DNA of 64,000 nt from Gnetum montanum (taxonomy: Eukaryota; Streptophyta; Gnetopsida; Gnetales; Gnetaceae), in the NCBI GenBank assembly GCA_015680685.1, contig MNCI01000908.1, forward strand, positions 82,532 through 146,531, written 5' to 3'. The translations under genes were made by a program, and so were the position numbers. The notes below the pieces were generated by a model. The model had not been told where the DNA came from and did no database searches. It worked only from the letters and a program-made list of their open reading frames with translations. Positions 47,152 through 58,500 of this stretch are shown here, in pieces. How positions within the stretch are numbered: the stretch's first letter is position 1; every line of letters begins with the position of its first letter.

Positions 47152-47165
47152 ATAATAAAATTTTT
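47152..47165 (+). terminator. Polyadenylation-like signal of the antisense gene
   Basis: ATAATAAAA followed by a T run, about 115 bp after the stop codon at 47039. It fits a plant near-upstream element, by position only. Confidence 0.45.
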
Positions 47166-47304
47166 TTTTTGGTTAATTTTAAGTTTAATTGCGCACACGA
47201 CACGACAATATAAAATATTTTGGTTTACTTTTCTGTTTTAAGTGTAACGTGCGGATGTAATTATAAATGATAAGCGAAAAAGAAAAACAAAGCGAATGAA
47301 CTGG

Positions 47305-47580
47305 TTTAAGGCCATTTCAGGCCACATGCATAGTTTAAGGCCATTTCGGGCCACATGCGTGACCAGGGAATATTTCAGATGACGCAGAAAGGTTTCTTAG
47401 TTGACCAACCATTGCTGATCGTGGCTAGTTTTATGTCGTTGCGGACATGATAGTTTAACGTCGTCCCGGACATGGAATGTAGTTTAATGTTTTTTTTCTT
47501 TTGTTTTCTGATTTGAGTTGTTGTAGTTTAACGTCATTTTGGACAGGTTGTAGTTTAACGTCGTTTCAGACGTATTGAGA
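47305..47580. repeat. Spacer dyad repeats beyond the antisense gene (block 3)
   Basis: Units GTTTAAGGCCATTTC(A/G)GGCC (47305-47356) followed by AGTTTAACGTCGTCCCGGAC-type units (47430-47575). The paired arms switch together from GGCC/GGCC to GTC/GAC, and in two units extend to ATGTC/GACAT and ACGTC/GACGT. It sits between the antisense gene and the end of the protease frame. Confidence 0.8.
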
Positions 47581-47583
47581 GTA

Positions 47584-48861
47584 TTATTTTAGGGATTTTT
47601 TGATTTTTTTCTTTTTAATGTTAGGCAATGTGTCAATGGGTATGATTCTGTATTCAACATCCCCTTCACTGATTACGTTAAACAGTAATTTGGCCCAAGG
47701 GACATCTGATGGACTAGCTTCGGTGTCAGTGTTTTCTTGTGTTTCGGTATTTGTTGTGAGTTCTGTGTTAGTCTCTAATTGAGAGGGTTTATGTACAATG
47801 TCAAGCGCAGGTGTTTCTGTTTTAGGTGGATCATGTTCTGTGTTTAAAGAATTGACGCCTCCCGGTTGTTGTTCGTTTCGGCTAGGCTCTTCAAGCTCGA
47901 CCTCTGAGCCTTGGTCCGTGTCTATGTGTGATGAAATAATAGGTGTAGCCGCTTCCCCGTGTATGATGATTTCACCACTTTCATAAAGCAAGTGAATCTC
48001 TTGATGTATAGGGGATGAGACTGCTTTCAGTTGGGCCAACCAGGGTCTTCCTAATATTAGGTTGAATCCTAGCATTTCATCGATCACTACGAAGTCGACG
48101 GACGTGGGAAACTAGTCCCCTACTATGAAGTCTAAGGTCACTATGCCTTTGACCATCACGCATGACCCGCTGAATGATTTTAAACATGTAGTTGCGGTTG
48201 ATTTGATTAACTCCGTCAGCCCTAGTTGTTCAACGATGGGGTATGGTACTACGTTTGTAGCAGCTCCATCGTCTACGTGGACCCTGTGTATCTTGAACTG
48301 ATTTATGCGTATTGGTATGAACATAGGGGCTGTTGTTACCTCCCCTGTTTTCTTGTCTACTTTAACGTTATCGTTGTGGAAGCTTAATGGTTTGGAAGTT
48401 GACCCTTGGGGTGAGTGCATTACCGCATGATTGGATGGTTCATTTGGGGGCAAGATCTCGCTTACTGGGATCGACGTTAACATGCGTACCAAAGCTTCAC
48501 GATGTGTTTGGGATGTAAGAACCAAGTCATACAAGCTTAGTAAAGTGTTCTTTTTCTTGAGTGCTTGTGTGACTTGTGTTAAAGCCATTGCCAAATCTCT
48601 ATTGTTGGGCGCATTTGCATCAGCGGTGACTGGGTCCATTGGGCCCAACAATTTTATTTCATGCTTTGTTGGTCTGTCATTTTTGCTTGAAACCGTCGTT
48701 TTAGATGTATCATGTTTTTTGGATGGTTCACCCTCGTTGTCTGCGTTTGGTCGACTGTTATGTGGCGTCATGGGTACGACGTTAAGTGGAGTGGGTTTAG
48801 GTGGCCCTACGACTAACCGTTGACACTCCTTCTCTAAGCGTTCACGCATAAGCCTATCCAC
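47584..48861 (-). pseudogene. Element G aspartic protease region
   Basis: 48861-48112 carries LTQVTQALKKKNTLLSLYDL and then FIPIRINQFKIHRVHVDDGA before TNVVPYPIVEQLGL. After one stop, 48087-47584 continues EMLGFNLILGRPWLAQLKAV and an acidic, Thr/Glu-rich tail. The active-site triplet is DDG, not DSG or DTG; the relative in element I has the same. The protease would process Gag-Pol. The frame ends at 47584 with KKKKIKKSLK, and the antisense cassette begins next. Confidence 0.85.
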
Positions 48862-51699
48862 TAAGCATTCTCATGTGTGGCGCGGAGGTGGAGCCGGTCT
48901 GGGAGCCTCGGCTTACCTTGGGATTTGTACCACATATGGAGCCGAGTAGGGTTGTGGTTGGACATTCGAATGTGGTTGAGCAGAAGGTTGTGAGGTAGAG
49001 GTTTGGTAATCATTAGGATTTGCGGATGTCCTAACGACGTATGGGGTTTGTTTAGGCGGAGGTTGGACCTCTGCTGTTGCAACTGCGGGCGGCACCTGGA
49101 CTACGAAAGGGGTAGGCTGAGTAAGAGAGGTTGATAGATTCGGGGTAGTGACAGCGGGAGGTACACGCACTACATATGGTTTTTGCGGGGCGAATGTTGG
49201 TTGAGACATGGATGCGGATGGAGTGGGAGGAACGTGGACTACAAACAGCTTGTTAGGTGTTTGTTGTTTATATTCAGGGTAGACGGTGTTAATGTTGGGT
49301 GCCTCAGGTTCATCATCAAAGCAGATTGTGTTGATAACATACGGTTCCTCTTTGGTGTTCAGAGGGTCTTTATACACCCCCATAGCCTGATTCTACAGTT
49401 GGACCGGGTTGGCCTCATCAAAGGTGATTTGGCCTTCGTCGATCATTCGTTGTATGTCCTGCTTTAGGGTAAAACAGTAATCCGTGCCGTGCCCGTTGCA
49501 TTGGTGATAATCGCAGAAACGATCCATTCTAAAACCTTTGGGCACTGGGGGCTCATCCGGTGTTGCTAGGCTTGGGTTTTGAACGAGTTGATAGAATCGA
49601 TCATGTCTCTGGATGGCCGCTGGGGATAACTGTTTGTGTTTCATTAACCCAGCCTTCAGGAGTTGATCGAAGAACTGGGATGGTTTCATAGGCAACGGCG
49701 TATATTGAGAGGGTTCTTTCCTCTCAAAATTTCTCGTACGGTTTGGTGTTGAGTTCTGTGATGATGATGATTCTAGTGCGGTTGTAGGAGTAGGTTTAGT
49801 ATAGTTAGTAGGGGCTACAGGCGGTTTGTTTTGTTGTGCCATGTGTGTTTGTTGCGTTTCTGCTATTGTCACTATAGTTGCGTTAGCCTTCTCTTTATCC
49901 TTTTTACTATGTTGATTTTTGAAGGCTAAATACGTAGGATCATGACTATTTTGAGTCGCCTCTTCTATGTTTTTGATCTGTACAAAGGCTTGGTTAAGAT
50001 TACGTGCGTTAAGATAGTATAATTTGGATTTGAAGAAGTCATTAACGGTCCCCTTTAGAATTGTGAGCAGATATGTCTGGGGGATCGGCTCGTGTAGCTC
50101 ATTGAGAGCGGCACTTCACCTCTAAATGAATTTTTGTATAGGTTCAAGTGGTGCTTGTTTAACCTATATAAGGCTGTCTAATGTCGCCTCAGGTTTCAAG
50201 TTATATTTGAACTTGGTCACGAACTGATGTAACAACTCTTCCAAGAAAAATATAGAATTCCTCGGCAAGGCCTAGTACCAATCAAGCGCTCTCCCTATGA
50301 GGGACATGGGGAACACTCGCAAAATGGCATGGGGCCATGCTTGGAGTAACGTGCATTCTAATCTAAACATTATTAAGTGGGAGTTGGGGTCCGTCTCCCC
50401 ATTATATTTAGTTAGTATTGGCAACGATATTCCTTTGGGCAAAGTTAGGGGCGGGATGGAAGGGCTGATGGGGTCATCGTGGTAGAAGTCCACTACCTTC
50501 AATTCTCCGTCGGCAGCCGTTTTGAGGCGCTTGACCTCGTCAGTTAATTCTTGCATTAATTTTTTAGCATCTGCCTAGTCTTGGACACTAGGTGACATGG
50601 TAGCTTGAGGTTGTGGTACATTGTACAGGTTGGACTGTTGGATGGTAGGTTGAAAGGCTGAGAGCTATGTGGTCGGCAGTTGTGCTTGTGGCATGTTTAT
50701 AGTAGGTGGTACTAGGGATGGCACATTGTAAATGAGGGGTTGTTGTTGCGGTGGTTGCGGCTGTACTTGGGGAATGTTGGCTAGAGGAATTGTATGGGGT
50801 GGCACGTTGTGGTGAGAGGGTTGATGTGATGGCACACCCATCGCCGCCCATTGCCTAGCCACGTTTTGTGAAGGAACTCCCTGTAGGGTTACAGCGGTCG
50901 AGGGGGCTCCATGCGTTTGGATATGGGGGATGTAGTAAGTGGACGTGGATGCTGGTATCACATGTGGCATCCCTATCACTCGAGGCGAGAAGGTCGCTCC
51001 CATGTTATTGTGTGGGGGTGGTGCTTGCGAGGATTGGGCGGCAGCTACACTGGGAATGATAGTGCGAGGGAGTGTACTGAATTACGGGTCGGTCACAGGA
51101 GGAACGTGAACCAGCGTTGATGTTTCTGGTGGAGGTGCTTACGCCTGGTGAACTTGAGGTGTTGGAGGGGCATGACTTCCCCTGTGCCCGGATGGAACAT
51201 GGGGTTGATGTGGGTTTGTGGGCTAAGGGTGTGATAGGAGTTTTCGTGTTCGGATTGGGCAGCGAACTCGTCCTCCTCTTCCGGTTGGAGATCTACTGCA
51301 GGCTGATCCAACGACTGGCTCCTTTGCAGGAGGAGTCATGTGATGAGCTCTGAGTACTGCTATGGAATAGGGATTATATCGTACGGGGAAGGGATGAACT
51401 CGCATCCCCCCTTGTAGAAGAGTTCATATTGCCTCTTTAACTCCATTTCAGCTCGGTCTACGGCCAGACTAGCTTGCATCTTCACACATATGAAGTTGTA
51501 TTAGTCTTGGGTTATAATGTTAGAGGTTGGGTTTCTCCCTTGCAACCTTAGGGATCGGTGGGGCCCCACTGTGGATTGTACTGTCGGCTATTGAACGACA
51601 GGCTGTTGCACAGCCATGGTGCCTACAATGTCGGTGACTTGAGTGGTTGTGGCGGTGGTGTTTACGAGGTTCATGATGATCCGTTGAGAGTATGACATG
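48862..51699 (-). pseudogene. Element G gag
   Basis: Starts with MSYSQRIIMNLV at about 51699. A Pro/Gln/His-rich N-terminal part (51400-50590) follows. The core lies at 50556-50272 (YNGETDPNSHLIMFRLECTL...FPMSLIGRALDWY), then a helical linker (50270-49900). The zinc motif FCDYHQCNGHGTDYCFTLKQ is near 49520-49455. A long run of PYVVRVPP-type repeats fills 49300-48900. The zinc motif spacing is the Tat form. At least five stops. Gag would form the particle and bind element RNA. Confidence 0.85.
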
Positions 51700-52296
51700 G
51701 TGTACAGATGTGAAATTAGTGTACTGAGTGCAGCGTACAACGTATACGCTTCAACAACCGATGTATAATGACAGTGTATACAGCGTATACGTGCAGCGTA
51801 TGGAGTCAGCATAGATGAAGTCTACCGCGTAAATCGTACAACGTATATGCTAGACAGCATATACAGCATCAGGGTGCAGTGTAAAATAGGATTATAGCGT
51901 ATAAAATGTAGTATAAAATGGACAGCAGCATAGATGAAGTCTACGGCGTAAGTGCAGCATATACACTGAGTAGCGTATACAGTGTCAGTGTGCAGCATAG
52001 TAGTATATATGAATAGTAGCATAAATGAGTTCGCAGCGTAAAGAGAGTAGCGTAAACAGAATGGTAGGGGTAAAAATCAATATGCAGCGTAAATGAACGG
52101 CAGTATCTATAGCTCAAAATGTGCAACGTAAACTTTAGCAATCCTGTGTACGTAGGCAAAATTTGTAGCATAAGGCGTATAGCGTATGGTTTACAACATG
52201 AACGCTGGGGATCCTATAGGGTAGGGTTTAACAGGAGTAGCGTAGACGCTGGGCAGCGTAGACACTGGATAGTTTACAAGCTGGATTTTAGGCGGA
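51700..52296 (-). repeat. Element G 5' leader with GCGTATACGC-like units
   Basis: Between primer site and gag start. It holds at least 15 degenerate CAGCGTATACGCTG / GCAGCGTAAA units spaced 15-40 bp (for example 51730, 51785, 51840, 51970, 52240). The same core fills the U3 of the LTR and intron 1 of the antisense gene. Confidence 0.8.
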
Positions 52297-52316
52297 GGCC
52301 CTCCTTCTAGCGCCAA
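52297..52316 (-). promoter_or_regulatory. Primer binding site of element G
   Basis: Minus strand TTGGCGCTAGAAGGAGGG begins 4 bases after the 5' LTR end (GGTACA). TGGCGC-type sites are common in Tat elements; I do not assign the tRNA. Confidence 0.7.
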
Positions 52317-52320
52317 TTTC

Positions 52321-53604
52321 TGTACCATCTGAAATCGTCGGTCTCCGGCTGGAAGGAAACAGAGACCGTGGGATCACAGGACGTGCATAGAAGACCCTAC
52401 CTTCGCCTGAGGGAAAGCTGGAAGGAACAAAGGTAGAGTACCTTGGGTGGTCCGCACACGGATCAGACAAGGATTTCCCCAAACGTACACCGAAGTGTTA
52501 TACACTGGGTTATATGTAAACGGTGTAACAAGCGTGGATCGGAGAGTAAATAGCGAAACGGATGTTAACAGAGCGTAGATGTAAACAAACGTAAACAAAG
52601 TAAATGCAACAATTAATGCAAACAGTAAACGATTTTGGGAAGAAAATGTAACAATGGCATTACAGAATGAAAGTATAATGCACCGGTCTAACGCAGTTGT
52701 GACTGGGACACAAGGCCGACGAAAAGCCCTGGTGGATGCAAGGATGACTGGTTCACACTGTAGGCACAACGTAGCGGCTGTCTATTTAGCGTACAGGGTT
52801 TTCCAGCGTAAAGGGTTTCTAATCTGGTTCTCAGCATCTCTACTCTCTAGTGCACTTTGAATGTTTTTTTTTCAACCACCCTGGATCTCTTGAAAAATTG
52901 GGGTTTTATACAGGTTTCGATGGCAGACTCGGGTTGGGTGACACGTGGCACGTTGATCGGGTGCAAAAGCGTAAAATTTACAAGTGTACAGTATGTTACA
53001 TTTGGAAGGCGTATACGCTGTGTCTGGCGAGCGTAGACTGTGGGCGTATGAATTTGGGCGTAGATGTTGTGGACGCTGGCGTATATGCTGATGGATGCTG
53101 GGCATATACACCGAGGCGTATACGTTGATGGTTGTTGCTGGGCGTATACGCTGGGGCATATACGCTAATGTGCTGGGCGTATATGCTGATGTGCTGCTGC
53201 CTCGTACTAATACTTGCTCTGTAGTGTTGTTTTCATGCCGTCTTTTGAGATTGCATGCTGGGCATATACATTTGTTGTACCTACTGCACATACATGTGAG
53301 GCGTGTATGCTAGGCGTGCACGCTGAGCGTATACGCTGAGAATGTCGGGCGTATACGCTGGGGGTGTATGCTGGATGTCTACGCTGGGCGTAGATGCTGT
53401 GAACTTGAGCGTATATGCTGGGAATATACCTTTGGGCATATACGCTGGGCATATATGTTGAGGCTGCATACTTAGTGAAAATTTAAGTATTTTGGTCTCC
53501 GAAGTTGCCATGTGTGACACCTAATATAGCTGCAGTCATCTGTGGGTCCCAGGGACCTGCTCGGAGTTGGACAAATACTGAGTTCCAAATTTTGTGGTGT
53601 TTCA
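52321..53604 (-). repeat. 5' LTR of element G
   Basis: 1284 bp, TGAAACACC at 53604 to GATGGTACA at 52321. At least 18 variants of GCGTATACGCTG lie between about 53007 and 53465 in U3. TATA (TGTATAAAACCCC) follows near 52902-52913. The truncated 3' LTR at 37165-37923 is closely similar. Confidence 0.9.
53007..53465 (-). promoter_or_regulatory. U3 array of GCGTATACGC palindromes
   Basis: At least 18 units, many perfect 10-bp palindromes, others carrying the G/A and C/T variants expected from CpG deamination (GCATATAC, GCGTATATG). It lies directly upstream of the LTR TATA box, the same relation as the GATATC array in the Athila LTRs. Binding by a host factor is inferred, not shown. Confidence 0.65.
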
Positions 53605-54500
53605 AGTAATATATTTCTAAGGCCATCTCCAAGGATCCATGTTGCCCTTGTTTCCACTCTTAGATTTTTCTTCTTAAGGCTGACACTCTTGCACAGGTTT
53701 GATATCTTTCATTGAAGAGTTTCACCATTGTAGACCATTGATGAATTGAATTTGGTTTTGAAGACTTGTACCACATTTTTGCTTGGCCCACGAGTATCAT
53801 AGGAAATAGCTTAAGTGTTTTCCACCCATTATCAATGTTGTTCCATGCAAAGACATCATAGAAGGCTTGTAAATGATGTTGTAGATTTAAATCATAGACC
53901 CCTGAGAACTTAGGAAAGTTTTTTTAAAACAAGCCTATGTAAATAGCTTTCCTTGTGATGCCTGCAAGATATTTGAATGCCTCTGTTATATGCATTAGGA
54001 TTTTAGTGGCCAATAAGGATTCATCATCACTAAGTAGGTTGTGAGTTTGTGAGTTGGGATGATGTTATCTTTGTTTATGTTGGCATTCCTAATTTTTCTT
54101 ATGGGTTCAATTTTTATTTCTATGTTGACCCATTGAGGAATAGTCATATGTGTCACAACCTGACATTGAAAGAGCATAGGAAGAGAGAGAACTAGAAGAC
54201 TCGTTATGACTTTTGTAAGTCTCCCAATCATCCCCCGATGCACTCTTGCTAACTATTGAGAAGGTCCTAGGCCTTACCGGCCCCCTCATTCTAGGAGATA
54301 TCCCATCCTCACTAGAGGTGTCTGAGTTGGATGACAAGAGTCCTTGAGTATCATTGGGGTGTCCATAAACATATGAAACTCTTGCATAAGATTGAGTACT
54401 TCAAACTTCTTCTTCATCATAAATTTTTTTGGTTCTCCAATGAATTGCCTTGTTAGATGTTGCATTATCATTATCTTGTGAGAGAGACATTGTTGTGAAT
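53605..54500 (-). pseudogene. Element D gag remnant
   Basis: Minus strand. About 53990-53690 encodes LQHHLQAFYDVFAW, FPMILVGQAKMWY and WSTMVKLFNERYQT across frame changes, matching element C gag (34640-34389). The start region near 54490 (MSLSHK) follows the primer site. Many stops. It is cut at 53604 by the insertion of element G. Confidence 0.7.
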
Positions 54501-54605
54501 TATGTGTGACTTAATTGAATTTAACTTATTTTTCTAAAAGATATACCATTAATACCCTATTATAACGATCTTGTATGATATAACTAATCTAGATAAGTAG
54601 CACCC

Positions 54606-54624
54606 TCCCTAGCAACGGTGCTAA
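54606..54624 (-). promoter_or_regulatory. Primer binding site of element D
   Basis: TTAGCACCGTTGCTAGGGA on the minus strand, adjacent to the LTR end. Identical to element C and similar to the Asp-tRNA site of Athila elements. Confidence 0.75.
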
Positions 54625-55502
54625 TGATGAGTAGCGAGGTACCCCCATGCTCAACCATATGAATACAAGTGTGTACACACAATCTGGTTGAACTTCATGG
54701 AAGAACTAGTTGTGGCACCAAGACAATTATACAATGATCATAGTTCACTATCTTTCCACCTAGAGTAGTATTTGCTTTGTCACATATGGTTTAGTCCATA
54801 GTGATGTGTATGATGTGGATTCTATGACTATGCTACTCCTAAGGACAATGAGAAGTAACTTAATTAAGCTAATAAGCAATAGAAAATAAAATCTAAGCTA
54901 ACCTAAGTGTGATGAGCATCCATCCTTAATCATCTGTATGTATCTTAGACTTCATGTACTACTTCTGAGATTGCCAAGCACACATCACTTGAAACACTAC
55001 TTAATACGCTACTGGGTTACCATGTAGTTACACTTAAATGTTCGTGATTAAGACATACTCATTCCATGTTAATAATAGGAATAGTAAATGATGATAAAAA
55101 AATATTAACTAAGAAAAAAATAATAAATGATAAATAATTAAAATAAATTAAAAGCTAAGTGAATGCTGCAATGATGAAGTAATCTCGATCTTTATTACCG
55201 ATCGTGTGCATGTCCAAGTACATCACACTTGAATAAAGGTTCCATACAATTACAAGCATCACATTGTGGGCATGCACTTGGAAAAGAATTGAAAACTAAC
55301 TAAAAACTAACAAAAGAATCAACCCCAAAAGACTCAAAACTTCTAATGATTCTCATGCCTCCTCCCCATGCACCTAAGTGCTATATTTATAAACTAACAC
55401 AGGAATCACGATATTGTGTATATGATATTGTATCCAGGCTATGATATCACGTACTTGATATCGTGTACCCGATATTGGGACCTAACAAACTATGATTCAT
55501 CA
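54625..55502 (-). repeat. 5' LTR of element D
   Basis: 878 bp, TGATGAATC at 55502 to CTACTCATCA at 54625. TATA lies near 55383-55393 and degenerate GATATC units at 55409-55480. Its right part aligns with the truncated LTR at 21866-22312. Confidence 0.85.
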
Positions 55503-58500
55503 CCTATCAAACTTGACATCAAGTTGGTCAAGTGCTCACACTCTAATGATCTTACCTTGCTAAAAGTCCTCCAAAGCTCTTCAAGCCAATGGTAAGGTTT
55601 GGTCATTTTTCACCAATCCTCCATGGTGTCCTCTATAGGTAAAAAAATGAAGCATGAAAACTAGTAGAATAAATAACAATGAAACAAAAAATGAACAAAA
55701 TGCACTAATTTTAAACCAAGCTTATGCTTCTAGTAAGTAGATAGTTCCAATAGTGTTTTGGAATAGAGTGTTGATGTGGTAACCCAACATCTATGTGTTG
55801 TTGACATTGTATTGAGAATACTTGGGCATCTTTAGGATTTGGGATAATTATCAAAATTCCACAAAATATAAGCCCTTTTTCTATGCTATTTCTCTTTGAT
55901 TGTTGGGATCATTCATCATGAACTACAAGATGTAGTTAGAAGACCCTACCACAAGAGTCTCCATGATTATGATTGCAACATCAATAGCCAAGTGTGATCA
56001 TATAATTAGACTATAATTTTGGAGTAGGTACATTAAGAATTATATAGCATTAGGTCTAAACCATATTAAGGTGTATTTGTTAAGGTTATACAGTGGTTCA
56101 AGTTATTTTATGTAGCCATCCTTGTGCAACATAAAACTCCTAGCAACTACATGACGATGAAGATAGGTTTCAGCAATGTCTTGTACATAGCCAATTCATA
56201 TAACCATGAGACCATAGGGATCATAGAAAAATTAGAACAAAAATTTACAAAATTTAAACCAAAATAACCTCTAAGATAACAATGTTTCCATTGAACACAA
56301 ACCACAAAAATAGCCAAGTCTATCAACATAACTACCATCCTAGTGCAAACCAAAATCTAGCCTTTACACTCAATTCACATAATAAAAAGACCAAATTTGA
56401 TAGCTTGATAGGCATTTAACATAGGAAAACTCTAGTTTGATATTAATGAAACCCTTTTACATAAAAAAAATCAATTTAGCATGGTAGAAAACTAGTTTGA
56501 CATTTTGACAAAGAGTTGACATGTAAGGCCTTAAAATAAGCATTTTCGCAAACTATTTACAAAGAACAAAGTTTTTCACAACACAGGAGGCCAAAATTGA
56601 TAGCTCTAGAGCTCAATGAATGTGATCTTTCATAGAATAGTGATCAAAAAGCACAAATAGTCTCAAATGTTGAGAACATGGAAAAGGTGGAAGCAAAAAG
56701 CACAAGTTTTCTCAGCTCTTAGAACCTAGACATTGTCATCCTTTCCATAGAAAAATAATAAAACCCTCATATGTTGATATTTAAAGCTTTAAAGGTATCA
56801 CACATTGGCCAAAAGACTAGAATAATCCTAGAACTACCAAAATCCTTGCCTAAGTACCCAATGGTGTCAATTTTAGCTTGAAAACCCCAAAAACTCTACA
56901 ACTAAAATTCAAAATTGACCAATGCACGATCCAAGATTGGGAAAAATGCCAAAAAAATTTAAAATTTATTGTCAATCTTAAATGCAAAGAACATGGCCAA
57001 CACAACTTGAATCCACCATCAACGTTGTAGTTACAATGTAGAAAAATCTAGAATTTCATAGAATTTTCACCAAAAAACTCCACTTTGCACTGAATCAACT
57101 ACAATAAAAAACTTGTAAAAATTTCATAAAATATTCTTATAAAAATCTCAACTTAGTTTGCAACCCTTCTACACTATATCTTTCATTTCGAAGAATCCTA
57201 GATGTTGACCACATGTGACAAAAAAATTTTTAGCGCTACCAGCTCTTCCATGGAAAACTACAAAATCTACTAGGTTGATAAAAATTCACATATTGACTAT
57301 AAAAAAATATTAAAGATTCAAATTCAATTCCTAAATAGCTAGAAGACCTTAAATGAATATCCTATGGAGAAAGAACACAAAAATTGCATTGCACATGAGC
57401 TAGAAAAAATGAAAAAATTTGATTGAAACTAACAAAAATAGGGTAAAAATGTTTTGCATAGGCATGATAAAAAATTCAAATGTCTACCAAAAGATGCCCA
57501 AAAATTCAAGTTTCATCAATTTTTTGATCAGAAAGCCCAAACCTAAAATTTGATGTAGTCAAAATACAAAAGTCTGACCTATATAAGCCTATAGGTGGGA
57601 AAACATTTTTACAAATTCATTGAAAGTAAGAAAAATATGCAAAAAATTGGTACCTGGTAGTCCTCAACAAAGATACTTCAACCAAAAATGGATCCAAAAG
57701 CCTAGAGATAATTCGTATTGCCTCCTTTACCTTTTCCAACACTACATTTCAACTTGTTAATCCAATATTCTTCACCATGATTGCTAAAACTTGAGAGTTC
57801 TCCTTTAATTTCTATAGGAAAACACAAAAAATATTAGACCTCCTACAACCACAATATGCAAAGGGATGGATAAATGCGAAAATTACTATGAAAAATTGAG
57901 CATTTAGGTTTTAACCATAAAATTTAGCTCCTACATGTTCAAATTAAATTAGGTGAGAAAATAAGCTCACACACTAGGTTTTGATGTCCAAAATCCTTTT
58001 ACAATGCTCACACATTGTCCATTACACTTTGTGCAATTCAAGAAAAATCCTACACATACTATGGTTGGGAAATAACTAAGGAAATAGGCCTTACACATTG
58101 AGATTTACTTGGAATTTTGACTTCCTAGCCTTACACACTCAGAGTTTGACTATGAATGGATCTCACAAGACTTAAGTAAGAAGATCAAATCTCACATGCT
58201 AGGAATCAACTTTAAAATGTCCACATGCTAGGGGATCCTATTTCATACCCTGTGGTAGTGTGTGGGTAGTGTGTAAAGTGTACAATAGTCATTTCTCTTT
58301 CCAAACTTGCTCATATGCTATCCAAAGGATTCCACCAAATCCTGAAAAATCCAAAAAATCCAACATGTCAAAAATCCATCTAAAATTACTTGTATGTTTG
58401 AAATTTCATTTCCATGTTCTGGAATTTCATTCACAAGTTTCCACAAGCTAGGAAAACTTGTCCCATTCATTGTGGCAGTGTGTGGGGTATTGTGTAAGAT

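Larger units (their letters stand above)
37165..53604 (-). mobile_element. Element G: Tat-type Ty3/Gypsy element carrying an antisense gene
   Basis: 5' LTR 52321-53604 (1284 bp, TGAAACACC...GGTACA on the minus strand), primer site and leader, gag and protease (47584-51699). Then a cassette with an opposite-strand gene (41652-47580), RT and RNase H (39754-41655), a fragment of the second RNase H fused to the integrase C-terminus, spacer repeats, polypurine tract, and a 3' LTR truncated at its outer end (37165-37923). Gag motif, start of a second RNase H and integrase C-terminus indicate the Tat lineage. The right flank AGTAA cannot be paired because the left end is lost. It lies within the gag of element D. 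Confidence 0.85.
21866..55502 (-). mobile_element. Element D: Athila-type element hosting nested elements C and G
   Basis: The 5' LTR with primer site and gag lies at the right (53605-55502); a truncated 3' LTR with polypurine tract lies at the left (21866-22312). Both LTRs share a closely similar TATA/GATATC segment and flank. Between them, on the same strand, are an env-like ORF and 3' untranslated sequence, split by element C, and then element G. D sequence flanks C on both sides, which shows nesting. The pol region of D is missing where G's left LTR is also truncated, so one deletion probably removed both. Two independent but related Athila elements remain possible. Confidence 0.65.
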
